Part shown: positions 28,101 through 40,600 of the stretch, in pieces
How positions within the stretch are numbered: the first letter of the stretch is position 1
Layout: each line of letters opens with the position of its first letter
From: Heliocidaris tuberculata
Taxonomy: Eukaryota; Echinodermata; Echinoidea; Camarodonta; Echinometridae
Direction: 5' to 3'
Length of the DNA: 64,000 nucleotides
Assembly (NCBI GenBank): GCA_025618425.1
Contig: CM046832.1
Coordinates: 26,936,974-27,000,973, forward strand
Made by a program: the position numbers and the translations under genes
Notes under the pieces: generated by a model
Seen by the model: the letters and a program-made list of their open reading frames with translations, nothing else
Told to the model about the DNA's origin: nothing
The model's database searches: none

Positions 28101-31100
28101 CAAATTTAAAAAAAAATCAAAAAATCTTGGGTGTTGTCGCTCTACAGGTGACATCAGTAATTCTTCAATTTAGCCGAGTGGTGTCTCTATGCTTTACTTT
28201 CTTTTTATAACATGTACATGTACATGTAGGTAGAAGGTGCATTTTGTAAATTTATTTGGATAATTACATCCATGTTAAAAAAAAAGAACCTTCGCCTTAA
28301 GGTTTTAACACCAGCATTGTTACACACACAACAGTACTGTTGCTGTGTGTGTTTACTTTTACTTCAAATTGCATCCTACATGTATATAGCCATTGAGTAA
28401 TATACATGTACTTGTATGTTCTACCTGAAAATTCATGGATGGAAGTAATTATGCAAATTAAAAGTTCACCTTGACTTGAGTTTGTTGTGCCTAAAGTGTG
28501 CATTTACAATTATTTGGATAGCCTTTAGATTAGAACAGTATCCTCTGCAGTAAATTTCTACTCATCATGCTCATTGTAAGCATACAAATCCTAATAACAT
28601 CCAAAATTTTCTCCTTGCCCCCTCCCGTCTCTCTCACTTCATGTATTATCTTTCCTTTTCTGAAAATTTTCAATAATAATAATACATTTTATTTCATTGG
28701 CATTTTTCATTATCTTTTTTATTTTTGAGGGTGAACTTGTTATCTGTTGAAAGGCTGAAAATGATGCCCTTGACCTTGTAGAGCAGGCAGGAATGATAAT
28801 TCAAGTACAAATAACATTTCAATAATAGCTTTCACAAAATGTGGCTCTCTATTGTGTGTATGTACAAAGAGGAATGGTTCGATACGTGACATTTTCACAA
28901 TAGGTCTGATTTTCAATATTCTTTCAGAATCACTGAATAGGCATGAAATAGGCATGAAATAGGCATGAAATAGTCATGTTCCCAATTTCACATATCCGCA
29001 CTATTCTTGATTTACCAAATACATGCAGTCAGAACATTTCTTTTTACAGCTGCAATAATACTGTAATTTATAATTTTTTGAGGCTACATCGGAGTGTATT
29101 GTATGCTTGGCACACTCAGCTGTTTAAAAGAACCTGTGCTGCTTTACCCTTGTGCATGTACACAACACATAAATGGTATCATTATCATGATGTATCTGTT
29201 TTGACTTTTGAGTAGGAAATCATGTCTGTATTCTTTGTAATATTGAATTACTGGTAATTACCATGTCAAGCAAGAGAAAGAAAGTATTACCTGTTTACAT
29301 GTAGATATTTTTTCAATGGGTATCTTTTCTAGCAAACAAATGAATGGGCATTGATTCCGTTTGAATAGCGCACATGATGAGAGACCTTAATAGGCTTACT
29401 TTAGAATATAACCTTGAATAAATGAATAGACAGGAAGGTTCCAGACAGTGCCCTATTCAAACTTTTCCAAGCTCTAACTTCAGATAGAAACACTACATGG
29501 AACCATATCAAGGTCTGTCTTTACATTTCCATATTACATTTCTATGCCTTACACAAAAGATCTCAAGCTAAGATACCTGTAAACTACATGTATAGGAGAT
29601 CACACAATCTAAATGATTTAGCTTTCAATGCACCTACGTTTTAAACTGTTGGAAAAACTTTTTCAACATAAAGCATGCAAGCATACATGTATAATGCACA
29701 TTTTATTTTCAGTGAGTTTTTGTTGAGTAAATAACAAAACACATCAAGCATATGATTTATCCTTTGACAAAAGCACAGCAGGTTACACATGAAAGTACAC
29801 CACATTGAACATGCATCTACACTATACATGTACATTTTCATATTTCCATATATATCTTCTCGGGACAACATCTCTCATGGTCACTTTGTACAATATACAT
29901 GTATGGGCAAGGAAGAAGGAAAAAACAGTTGTGTGAATATTAAGATATGGCAGGAATTTATCTGTAGAAAAGGACAGGGGATAGACAAGGAAGGGGCAGA
30001 TGAAGGAAGAGAGGAAAAAGAAAAAAGAAGAAAATGGAACATTGAAGCTTATCAAAATCACAAAAACAACAAGAGAGGCATGGATACATTTAATAAAGTC
30101 TTATTAAAGTAGTATAATCAGAGACCTGCACTAAAGGCAATACTGAGGATATTAAAATGAAAGAAGCTAGAAGAAAGTCTATAAAATAAAGAATAAAAAA
30201 GTAGAAGGGGGAGAAGGCAAAAAACAAGCAGACATATCAAATGAGAAGATGAAAGAAAATAAGCCACAGACTTTCTAATCTGATGTGTGCATATCGTCTG
30301 TTGAGAGCCAGAAGGACATTAACTTTTAGTAAAAGTATATGAGTAACACCCTTCTGGTTCTCAGCAGATGATATCATGTCGCAACCTCAAGGACTAAGAT
30401 TTAGTTAGTCTAATCTTATGGCAGATGGTGTGACACCCTCTAGTTCTCTTCATCCTTAGCTTTCATCATGAGAAGGTCTCTCCTCCCAATGGTTTTATCT
30501 GGTCATTGGCTCATCATCCAAGGATAATGTGCACTATGAACTCTGTTCAACAGGAATTATGCATGACAGCACAGTTTCTTTCCATAGCTATAAAGATACA
30601 TGTATGTTTGCCTTTTAGCTTCCTGTTGCAGAATATTCCTTCTGGTTTGATAGTTGTAGACAGGATATGTCCATACCCCAACTCACATGAAAATTTCTAT
30701 GTTAATCTAAAAATTGAACCCCAAGACTTCTTGGAATTTCACCAAAAGATCTTTTTTTCTAATTACTTTGATTCAAAGTCATAAGTTATTCATGTAGGAA
30801 TTTAATTCATTTTTAAAGCCTTATTCCAATAAACCCTAATATTATAGTGCCTAAATAATTCTCATTAGTACTACAGTAAAGAAAAATTGATTTATTTGTA
30901 AGTATTAACCTTGCAGCAAAGTACTTTTTCTCCATCCTCCAATAATGAAAACGAATGAATATCATTTTATAAATAAAAATGAGTCATAGATAGTGATAAA
31001 TGCTTTTGTGATTCTTCACCCATTACTCATTCACTCTCCATCAAACTCAATTTTCTTTTCATCTAGCATTCTATAAGCTGCAGTATACGGCCAACATATA

Positions 31101-34100
31101 TGTAAAAATCTTAAATGCTTTCATACATGTATGTTCTGCAAGAGGGATAAAATTTATGATATATCACAATATGAGTGTTGACAGGAATGGAACGGCTTGT
31201 TGCTTCCGACCCAGTGCATATTTGCCCTAAAATGAAGTTGGTGCACGATGCCATGTCTCTGGAGTCCAGCTGCATCGGCTCTGCCAGTCAGAGGAGGTGA
31301 AATTCTAGACACCCGGCAGAAATACGGCAGAAATACGCAGTAAGAGTATTCCACGTTTATTCACACATGGACAAAGTCTTCAGCAAACATAATTCCCATC
31401 CATTATTGATCCCAGAGCTCAGGAAAGAGATTTTGTTACACACCATTTTTCAGAAACATGAATATTGGAGAGCGATGAGGATTATAGCAAGGAGGTACTA
31501 GGCAAGCTCCTTGATTAAAGCTTGATTATAGTGAGACTTTTATGTAGTTATGTCTCACTTTATGATTCCATTTAGAAAATTCAAAGTCTAATAATTCAGA
31601 AATAAAGAACTACTTTTTTATATAAAATAATCTTTGAGAAAAATATATTGAACAGTGATCCCTGAGTCCTGACTCCCCCTCCCCTTCTACAGATTATTAA
31701 AAAAAAAACACCCCAAAAATGTGTACTGTTGTGCCCTACACATACCGATTAACAAAATTAATTTTCAAATTGCACATAACAGACTACAGACATACTGCAT
31801 TATTTGCTTCATTTCAAAACTAAATTTAGCAAGTACACTGTATGGCTTGAGATAATGTACCGGTAGTTCATCAATGACAGTGATACATGCTGTTAACACC
31901 ATGGGAGTACACGTGGGCTCCCTATCATTCCTGTTACACTGTCTTCATGGACAACTATCCATTAAAGGGAAAGTCCACCCCGATTACAAGCTGGTTTAAA
32001 AGAAGCATACAAATTAAAGAAACAGATCAGTGAAGGCTTGAGCATATTACAATAAGAAATAAGAAAGTTATGGAAATTAAAGTTTTAATCAATCAAACAC
32101 AAACTGGCAACTCCATGACGTATCTTGCCAGCTCCTCTCCTATTTGCCCCGTACCCCAGAAATCATTAATTTCCATTTTCTCTTAAGAATATGTTCAATC
32201 ATACATGCACCTTAGATGTAATCATTACTCATAGGTTTTTACACAAAACCTGTATGAACAAAATGTATTCCTTCATCAAAAACTAAGAAAATGAAAGATA
32301 CGTCACAGAGTTGCCAATTTTTGTTTGACTGATTTACTGTAAAAATTCATAACTTTTTTAAATATTTCTTATCGGATTTTGTTCAAATTTGTACTAATCT
32401 GCAAATCAACTTAATAACAGGATGGACTTTCCCTTTAATTGTCATCGAGAGCTCTCACTGTACCCTACAAGCACTTGAACTTGTCCTCAGGCAGTAAATC
32501 ATTTCATCAGATATCTTAACCATTTCCCATCTTCATCCACTGCTTTTTAGTGGATCCCCCACATTTCCTCATAAATTATGAATTTCTTTTAATAATTCAT
32601 TATAATAATTTATTTATATAATCAGTGTACTTGTACACTTATTAAGAAAAAAATGAATTTGTACATATATTTTTCACATTTTCTGTAATAATATCTGTAA
32701 AGTCATTGTCTCTTCTTTCTGTTGGAAATGAAATAAAACATGAATATGAATATGAATATGAATCCTCATTTGCTGTTAATGCTATAGTGCCTTGAAAACT
32801 AGAGTGCATGAATAACCTGTATTATAGGCCTAATACGTGTACAATAAGAATCTATGCATAACATACAAGACGAGAAAAATACATACAGAATGTATTTTTT
32901 CATTTGTCTTGAAAAATTATTGATTAATCACATCATTTCCTTAAATCTGAAATTTGGTGTACAAATTCACATTCAGGATTTAGGTCCCTCTTATATAAAA
33001 GACCAAAGAGGCTGCCTTTAATAATGGGCAGGAGGGATGAAATTCCAGACAGAAGCATGTATCAGACTGTGTTACTCCAGCACATGATATGCACTACAAT
33101 TTCAGATGGACTCATGGACTCATCTGATGCCATCCTATCCAATTCCATACTGATGTCATCAGGTTTCTGCCAATGAATGAAAATCAATTTGAGTAATTCC
33201 AAGTTCATTCCTCCAAGTTTCTACTGCATTTTATAAACGGCAATCACAGCATTTGGCATATTCAATGGTGTATACTCCATGCATATTCTGTTTTGAGTCG
33301 ATGGATAAAATGAGTTTCAGGGTTATTTTTGGTTTTAGTGTGCTGCTGAATGTAAACATGGACAGGAAGAATGGGATCATTATATTTCAACCTCTACTGT
33401 TTGGCAAGAAGAATCTCTATGAAGCTCATATTATGAATCACTGGATTATGTTTCCATGGTATTTCTTCACTGCATGATACATGTAAATATCAAGACCTTT
33501 CAGACTTGGCAAATAGGTTTTCCAATGAAGGAAGGGTTCACAAGTGGATCTTTTGTTATTCTGTACATTATTTCAGAGTAAAATACCTTCTTCTTCTTTT
33601 TTTTTTCCTTTGCTTCTTGAATAATTTATTGCAAAAGTGAGATTTCCATGTAGAGAACTATGTATTTAATTGTTAACGATATGTGCAATATTTCAAAATT
33701 ATAAATTTTATCTTGTTTGCAGATGACACCAGTGTCTTTATGTCACATAAAGATATAGATATTTTACAATATAAATTTAATCAAGAACTTAATAAACTTG
33801 TTCAATGGTTGCAAATAAATAAATTAGTTTTGAATATAAATAAAACACATTTTATGGTATTCACAAATGTCCATCAGAACACTGCTAATTTTGTTGTTAA
33901 AATACAGGAAACTGAAATAGAACGTGTTACTAGATTAAAATTTCTGGGTGTAACTATTGATGAGAAATGTACATGGAATGAACACACTGGTGTAATCTGT
34001 AACACTATATCTAAAAATATTGGCATTCTTAATAATGTAAAGTTTTTTCCCCAAGATATATTGTTAATGTTATACCATACCCTAATATCACCTTATTTAA

Positions 34101-34569
34101 ATTATTGTATATTGATGTGGGCAAATTCTACTGCCAAAAATACTAATAGAGTATTTAAACTCCAAAAACGAGCTATAAGAATTATTACACATAGCAAGTA
34201 TTTAGCTCATACCACACCACTTTTTGCTCGTCTTAAAATTTTGAATATTTATGATATGTATAAACTTCAAAGTGCAATATTCATGTATATGTGTTTTCAT
34301 AAAGTTCTTCCAGTTTCTATTATGTCATATTTTAATTTGAATACTTCAATACATGATTATTTTACACGGAGTAATAGAAATTACAATATTCCATGTGCAA
34401 GAACCACGTTATTTCAAAAATCCATATTTTATAATGGTCCGAAAATTTGGAATGAAATACCGAATGATATTAAAACTAGTTCATCATTGAATGTTTTTAA
34501 GAAAAAATATAAATTGTATTTACTTCAGACAAATTACGTGCAATAACATATCTAATAGGCATTTTATGG

Positions 34570-34608
<39 letters not shown>

Positions 34609-37600
34609 TGTATGTATTAGGGCACAATGTGTTTTACATACTGTATAACATGGGGTGCGGCTTCAATATAAGACTTCGTCTTTCTGTTGCATTTCCCTGC
34701 AATTTCTTAAGTATATTATTGTTTTAGTTGTTTTAATGTATTACATGTATTGTATTTGTTTGTAATGTTTTTTATGAATTTGCTAAATAAAATTGAATTG
34801 AATTGAATTAATTTCCTACCAAAGCTCAACTCACAATTTTCAGTTTGCTAGAGCTTTTTCTTGTAAATATAAAACAGCTTTCCAGAGGTACTATGTATTT
34901 GTAAATTATTTGTAAATCATTTGCTATATGCAATACATGTACAAATTAAATACATGTATGAAGCATGGAAATTAAAATCTTGATGGTTTAATACTAGATT
35001 GTGGATATTAAAAACAAGATAATGGGGAAAATGACAAATTGACAATCATTAGTCATTTAAACAGCTCAAGAATTCTGCTGAAATAGTGAAAAGACACTTG
35101 ACTGAATGTCAGCATTTCCCAAGTGGCAAGTGCTAATGAGTAAATCCCTTCATTAGCAATGCAAGAGAGTAGTCATTTGAATGACAGCTATCAGCACCTG
35201 TGTTTCACCAGGTTTGTTTGCTTTCTTTATTAGCCAATGACACTTACCGGTAAACAATATTACATCTGCTGTAAGGGCATTAACACATACACCCTTTGGG
35301 CTCTCAAAAGATGATTTCAAAGCTCACTTTCAAAATCCACTGTAGACTATTTCATAGAATCTGAAACATTTTCAGTTTGTTTAATACATTCTTTGATAAA
35401 AAGGAAGCTTGCATTAGCATTAAACACAAATTTTCAAGTACTGCATGAAAATATTGTATAATATAAAGTATTATAAAAAATAAAAAAACCAACACATAAT
35501 ATGTTGCAGTTTTGTATTGAAATGGTACTCTACATGTGCATGTACAGTACATGTAGGCCTAAAGTGTATGCAGTTTACAATTCAAAAATTATGAAGTCAT
35601 TCATTAATATTTTCATTGAAAGTATTATACATGCAGATTGGATAGTGAGATAATTTTGTTCTATCTTAACCCTTTCAGGACAGGGATTATTTAAGGGCTA
35701 AATTGATCACATTTTGTTCTTCAAATTGGCAACAATAATAATTTTCTTATAGTGCTACATGGTTCAAATAAGGTGAAATGTCTTTGAAAACAATATACAT
35801 GGTTAGAAATTTGTTGAATAGTTGAAAGAAATTGCCAATTTTGATGAAAAACAATGATTTTAAACTTCTCAATGTGTTGCCAATTTAAGGATCTCAAAGC
35901 TTATTCTTGTTTTTAAAATTCCTGGCATCAAACGCAATATGGTCATGCAATAAAAATGAACATAGTGTGGGCAGAAAATTTTGCTCTTTCTAATCGTGCA
36001 TCTGGTATATTTTTTAGAGCTCTGGATCAAAAGTTATTGAGCCAAACCATAAAATGTGGTCAATTGTCTCGAAAGGGTTAATGGAGGGAGATAAAATGCA
36101 TTACTGTAAAATTCATTTCTAACAATCATGCACACTCGAAGTCCATAGGGGAGAGCAGGTGTAATACAAACACCACTCTCTACCCACTACTCTTTATTTC
36201 TGGAAACAAAAGGAAATGGAAAGACAGTCGTCGAAATGTCACCAGCCTCCATCGAATGGTTTGAGGCTTTGAGCACTCCCATTTTCATCTCTTTTCCCCG
36301 AACATTTCTATTATACATGTACATCTTCATTGAAATGGAGGTAATAATAATGATACGCATAACCAATCTCATTCCAGAATATGGGCATTACATCATTTCA
36401 TATTACAGAAAAAAAAATAGAATCTAAAGAAAAGTATATTTTTTAACATGAAGAGAAGAAGCAAAAAAAAAAAAAAAAAAAAAGCTTTGAGTACTCCCAT
36501 TTTCATCTCTTTTCCCCAAACATTTCTATTGTACATGTTCATTGAAATGGAGGTAACAATAATGATACAGTGTAGGCATAACCATTCTCATCCAGAATAT
36601 GGGCATTACATCATTTCATATTACAGGGAAAATAGAATCTAAAGAAAAGTACATATATATGTATATTTTTTAACATGAAGAGAAGACACTTGAACAAAAT
36701 AGTTTCTGCAACATCAAGTTAATTTGTCAAGTGATTCCCTTCCTAAGTGATATTTAAGGTCATACATGTACATGAACAAACATGTATGTTGGTTATTTAC
36801 CTTTCATACTTTTAATCATATGAAAAAATGAGCAAAAGAAATGAGGTTGAAAAAAGAAAAGAAGAGAAGAATAGGGATTTGACATGTAGTGAATCTTCCA
36901 TATTACAGGCATTAAGTGTACTTGTACACACCACATTAAATAAAACCTCACATTTTCAATTTTCAATTGCAAACAGCGAGTTCAGCTATTCATCTTTCGC
37001 ATTGATTTCCATTTTCTCACATCTTCAAAATAATATTTGAACATATTCACTTTCACACAGAAAATTGCCGTTGTTGGCAGGGCAATAAAAGCAAACAAGT
37101 ATGATGTTACTATGGATACTGAGCTCCATCTGGCTGCATACTAAGTGACACTTCACTGCTTTTGATTTCAATGCTACAGGTTCCAAAAACCATATCACAC
37201 ATACACATACATACCAAATTGTAAACATTATATCATAATGAAGGTACATTGTATAAGTTTCCACATTTAGTTTTACATTACCATTGAACTAATTAATGAG
37301 AGAGAGAATGGGTCATAGAGCAGTAAGGTAACTTTGATTGACAGGTCGTATATTACACAGGAAATACCGTAAGTGTGAAATTCACACAAGCAGGTGTGAA
37401 ACTTACACAAGCAGGTATATAACAATGGCAAGCTTGTAAATTACAGGAGACAAGAAATCTACAAAAAATAATTGTGGAGTGGCCTGATGGTCCACTCTGT
37501 AAACAAGGGGAATGTAATTCATCAAACTGCAAAGCCATGAACCATGTTTATGCTACATGTACTCTCAATTGCTAAATTGCTTAATGGTAGGCATGTTTCC

Positions 37601-40600
37601 TTGATATATGGCAGCAAACTGATTAAGTAATTCGAAGCAAATATCACATAAAATTTTTATTTCCACATAACATCCAATTCACCTTAACCTAAAATGCCAG
37701 ACGCATTAACTTTTTTTAATATGTTTATATTTGTGGTAATGATGTATGCAGAGGCTATGTAAAGCCATATGTTTGAAAAGTGTTATTCATAATGTGTTGA
37801 ATGGTTAACTGTTAAGTGTAGTGGTAAGAGTTGCAATTATAGAATGACAAATAAATGACATGCGTGCATATTTGATATTCAGTCACATTCGTCTAGTTTT
37901 CCTGATACATTTATATGTGAGCCCTCTTCCCTCATCATATAAGAATGAATCATAATTGCACTTTTTAGCTTGTGTATTACAGATGCGTGGCCAGGGGAGC
38001 AGTGGGGGCAGCTGCCCCCAAAAAAACTATTTTAAAAAAGCGAGAGCAAAAAATCAGGGGGAAGTGAGACAAAAAAAAGCCTAAAAAGGTGCTACGAGCA
38101 GCTATCTTTCTCTCGAAATTTGCTAAAATGTTTTGTAAAACGCTATGCGCGGGAGGGGGGAAACTCCCTACTCCTGTTACATGTACAGTGCAGTATTGCA
38201 TTCAAATAATTGAAAAGCAGTCAAGGCATCAAACTAACTTTATGCCTAAAAAAAAAAAAGGCAATGAGCCGTCATCTTTCTCCCCCCCCCCCCCCCCCCC
38301 CCCCCCGAAGCACGCTTTGCGTGCTCATCAGCATTTTCCAACACTTTGCAAGCGAGCTAACAACTAAATACTTCCTTAATTATGAAAATATATCAATGTG
38401 TACACTGTAAAATAAGAGTAACGGTAGGCCTAAAATGCGAGTTGTTTGTTAACCAAAAATAATACAGGCAAAAATAAAATGTGAAAAACACTAGTATGTA
38501 CTCACAATATCTCTAGATCCAGGATCATTTCATCTCTACCAACATGTTCTGTGTAAGCCTTTACTCCTCCAATACGGGGTGACTGTTAGAGAGAGAGGAG
38601 AGAGAGAGATAGAGAAAATCACATTTTAAACATTGCAAGTTTGCAAGAGAAAAATGATTTAAGGTATCAGACTTACACATGTATGTTTTTAAGTAGTTTT
38701 ACACCATGTCATTGCAAAACTTGTGAATTGTACATAATTCAGCCTTTTGGCTGCGAAGTGCAATATTAATAAAACCTTTTCAATTCAATTCAATTCAATT
38801 ATGTATGGATATTACGGGGCTCCATACTGACATTTTTCACAGGGGGTCTGAAGTTAAATTTTTAGGGTCTGTATGCATAGAGCCCTCTGTGAAATTTTTA
38901 AAGTATAGTTTAGGGGCTAATGTAAAGTCAACAGTGCTTGCTAGTATCAAGCCATGATATTTTAATACCTCTCCAGAATCCAGATTTATAAATTTACATA
39001 TATATGTATAAATATATGTAAAAATATATGTAGTACATATACATGTGTGTATGTTTACACCGAGAATTGATTAAATTAGTAAAAATATATTTTTATAATT
39101 TACATTTACAAGTTTATCATGACTGAGTATCAGTATCGTATACACACTGATCAAGGAGACAATGGGTATACATGGTACACTGTACTTTGTTGTTGATGCA
39201 CCTGTCTTCTGCAATAATGACTTGAGGGGGAATGAATGAACTGAGCTTCAGCTACTGGCCAACTGAGAGACAGTCACAAAGACAAAGGTCAAAGTTGAAG
39301 TACATTTATACATGCAGCTCATTGGCCCAATCAAATTTGTAATCCATAGCATGTATCTGTACTTGTATATCTCTATATCTTAAAGGGTACATGTAAGTCC
39401 ACCATGATATTAAGTTGGTTTTAATAAAAGAAGAAAAATGAGAGAAGCAGATCAGTAAAAGTTGGAAGAAAAATCCGATTCAAGTAATGGATTTTCGAAG
39501 TTGCATTCAATCAAACGCAAATTGGCAACTCTGTGACATAACTTTCGGGTACCTTTCCCATTTACTTTGTACAGAAAATTCAAATACATGTACATTTTCT
39601 TTTTCTTGGTTGGTGAGTTTATTAATCTACAAGTATTTCAAACAGGGGTTGTATTAAAAGTTCAAAAATTATATTAAGGTGCATGCATAATCAAATATGT
39701 TCTTGAGAGAAAGTAAAAATTTATGACTTTTTCAGTACAGAGCAAATGGGAGAGGCCCTCAAATTCATCACAGGAAGGCCATTATGTGTTGAAAGGGGAA
39801 GTCCACCCTGATACTAAGTTGGTTTTAATAATTTAAGCAGAAAAAAAATGAGAGAAATTGATCGATAAAAGTTTGAGAAAAATCCAATAAAAAAGAAGTT
39901 TTTATTGTTTTAAGTTGTAACAGATTAACCTGTTGTTAGCCTACAATACAAAAGAGATGACAAACAATTTAGAGTTGAGAAGATTTTCTCAACAAGGATG
40001 CTAGGTTCAACTTTGTTATACATAATAATTCCCACAATTTTGTTTTCCTTTTTCCACTACCAATCATGTGTATCATCTACATGTACATGTGATTCGGCAA
40101 TCAATCTAAGAAGTAAGAAATGCTATCACTTGGCTATCTACTACTACCCTGAGGAAGATGAATGCATTAAAGGCATTCGGTAACTTTGTGGAGGCTTGAT
40201 TTAATAAATTGTTGAATTTTGATATCTGTCTTGTATAATGATGTTCAGAAGGATAAATAAATAGCCAGGCATTATGGCACGCCATTAGGGAATTAAACAT
40301 AATTGTTCAACATCAATACAAAATATATTTCACTTTAACAAATATATATTTATCTTTTACAAAACCATTTCACACCAGTCATTATATATTTCACTCTAAA
40401 CAAATATATTTCACTTTTCACAAAATTTCATTTCACTTTTTCACAAATATTCATGTCACGTTTTCACAAAAATCCTTTTCACTTTTAGCAAAAATTCATT
40501 TCACATTTTACAAAATTATATTTCACTTTTAACAAAATTTCATTTCACTTTGTCACAAAAATCCTTTTCATATTTAACAAAATTTCATTTCACTTTTCCC

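Larger units (their letters stand above)
25252..38505. other. ESYT intron 5 (13.3 kb)
   Basis: The largest intron. Recognisable contents are the elements listed at 25394, 27411, 30298, 31962, 33663, 35666, 36266 and 37980, plus pyrimidine-rich microsatellites. No missing ESYT exon is needed between exons 5 and 6, since their residues join smoothly. Confidence 0.7.
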
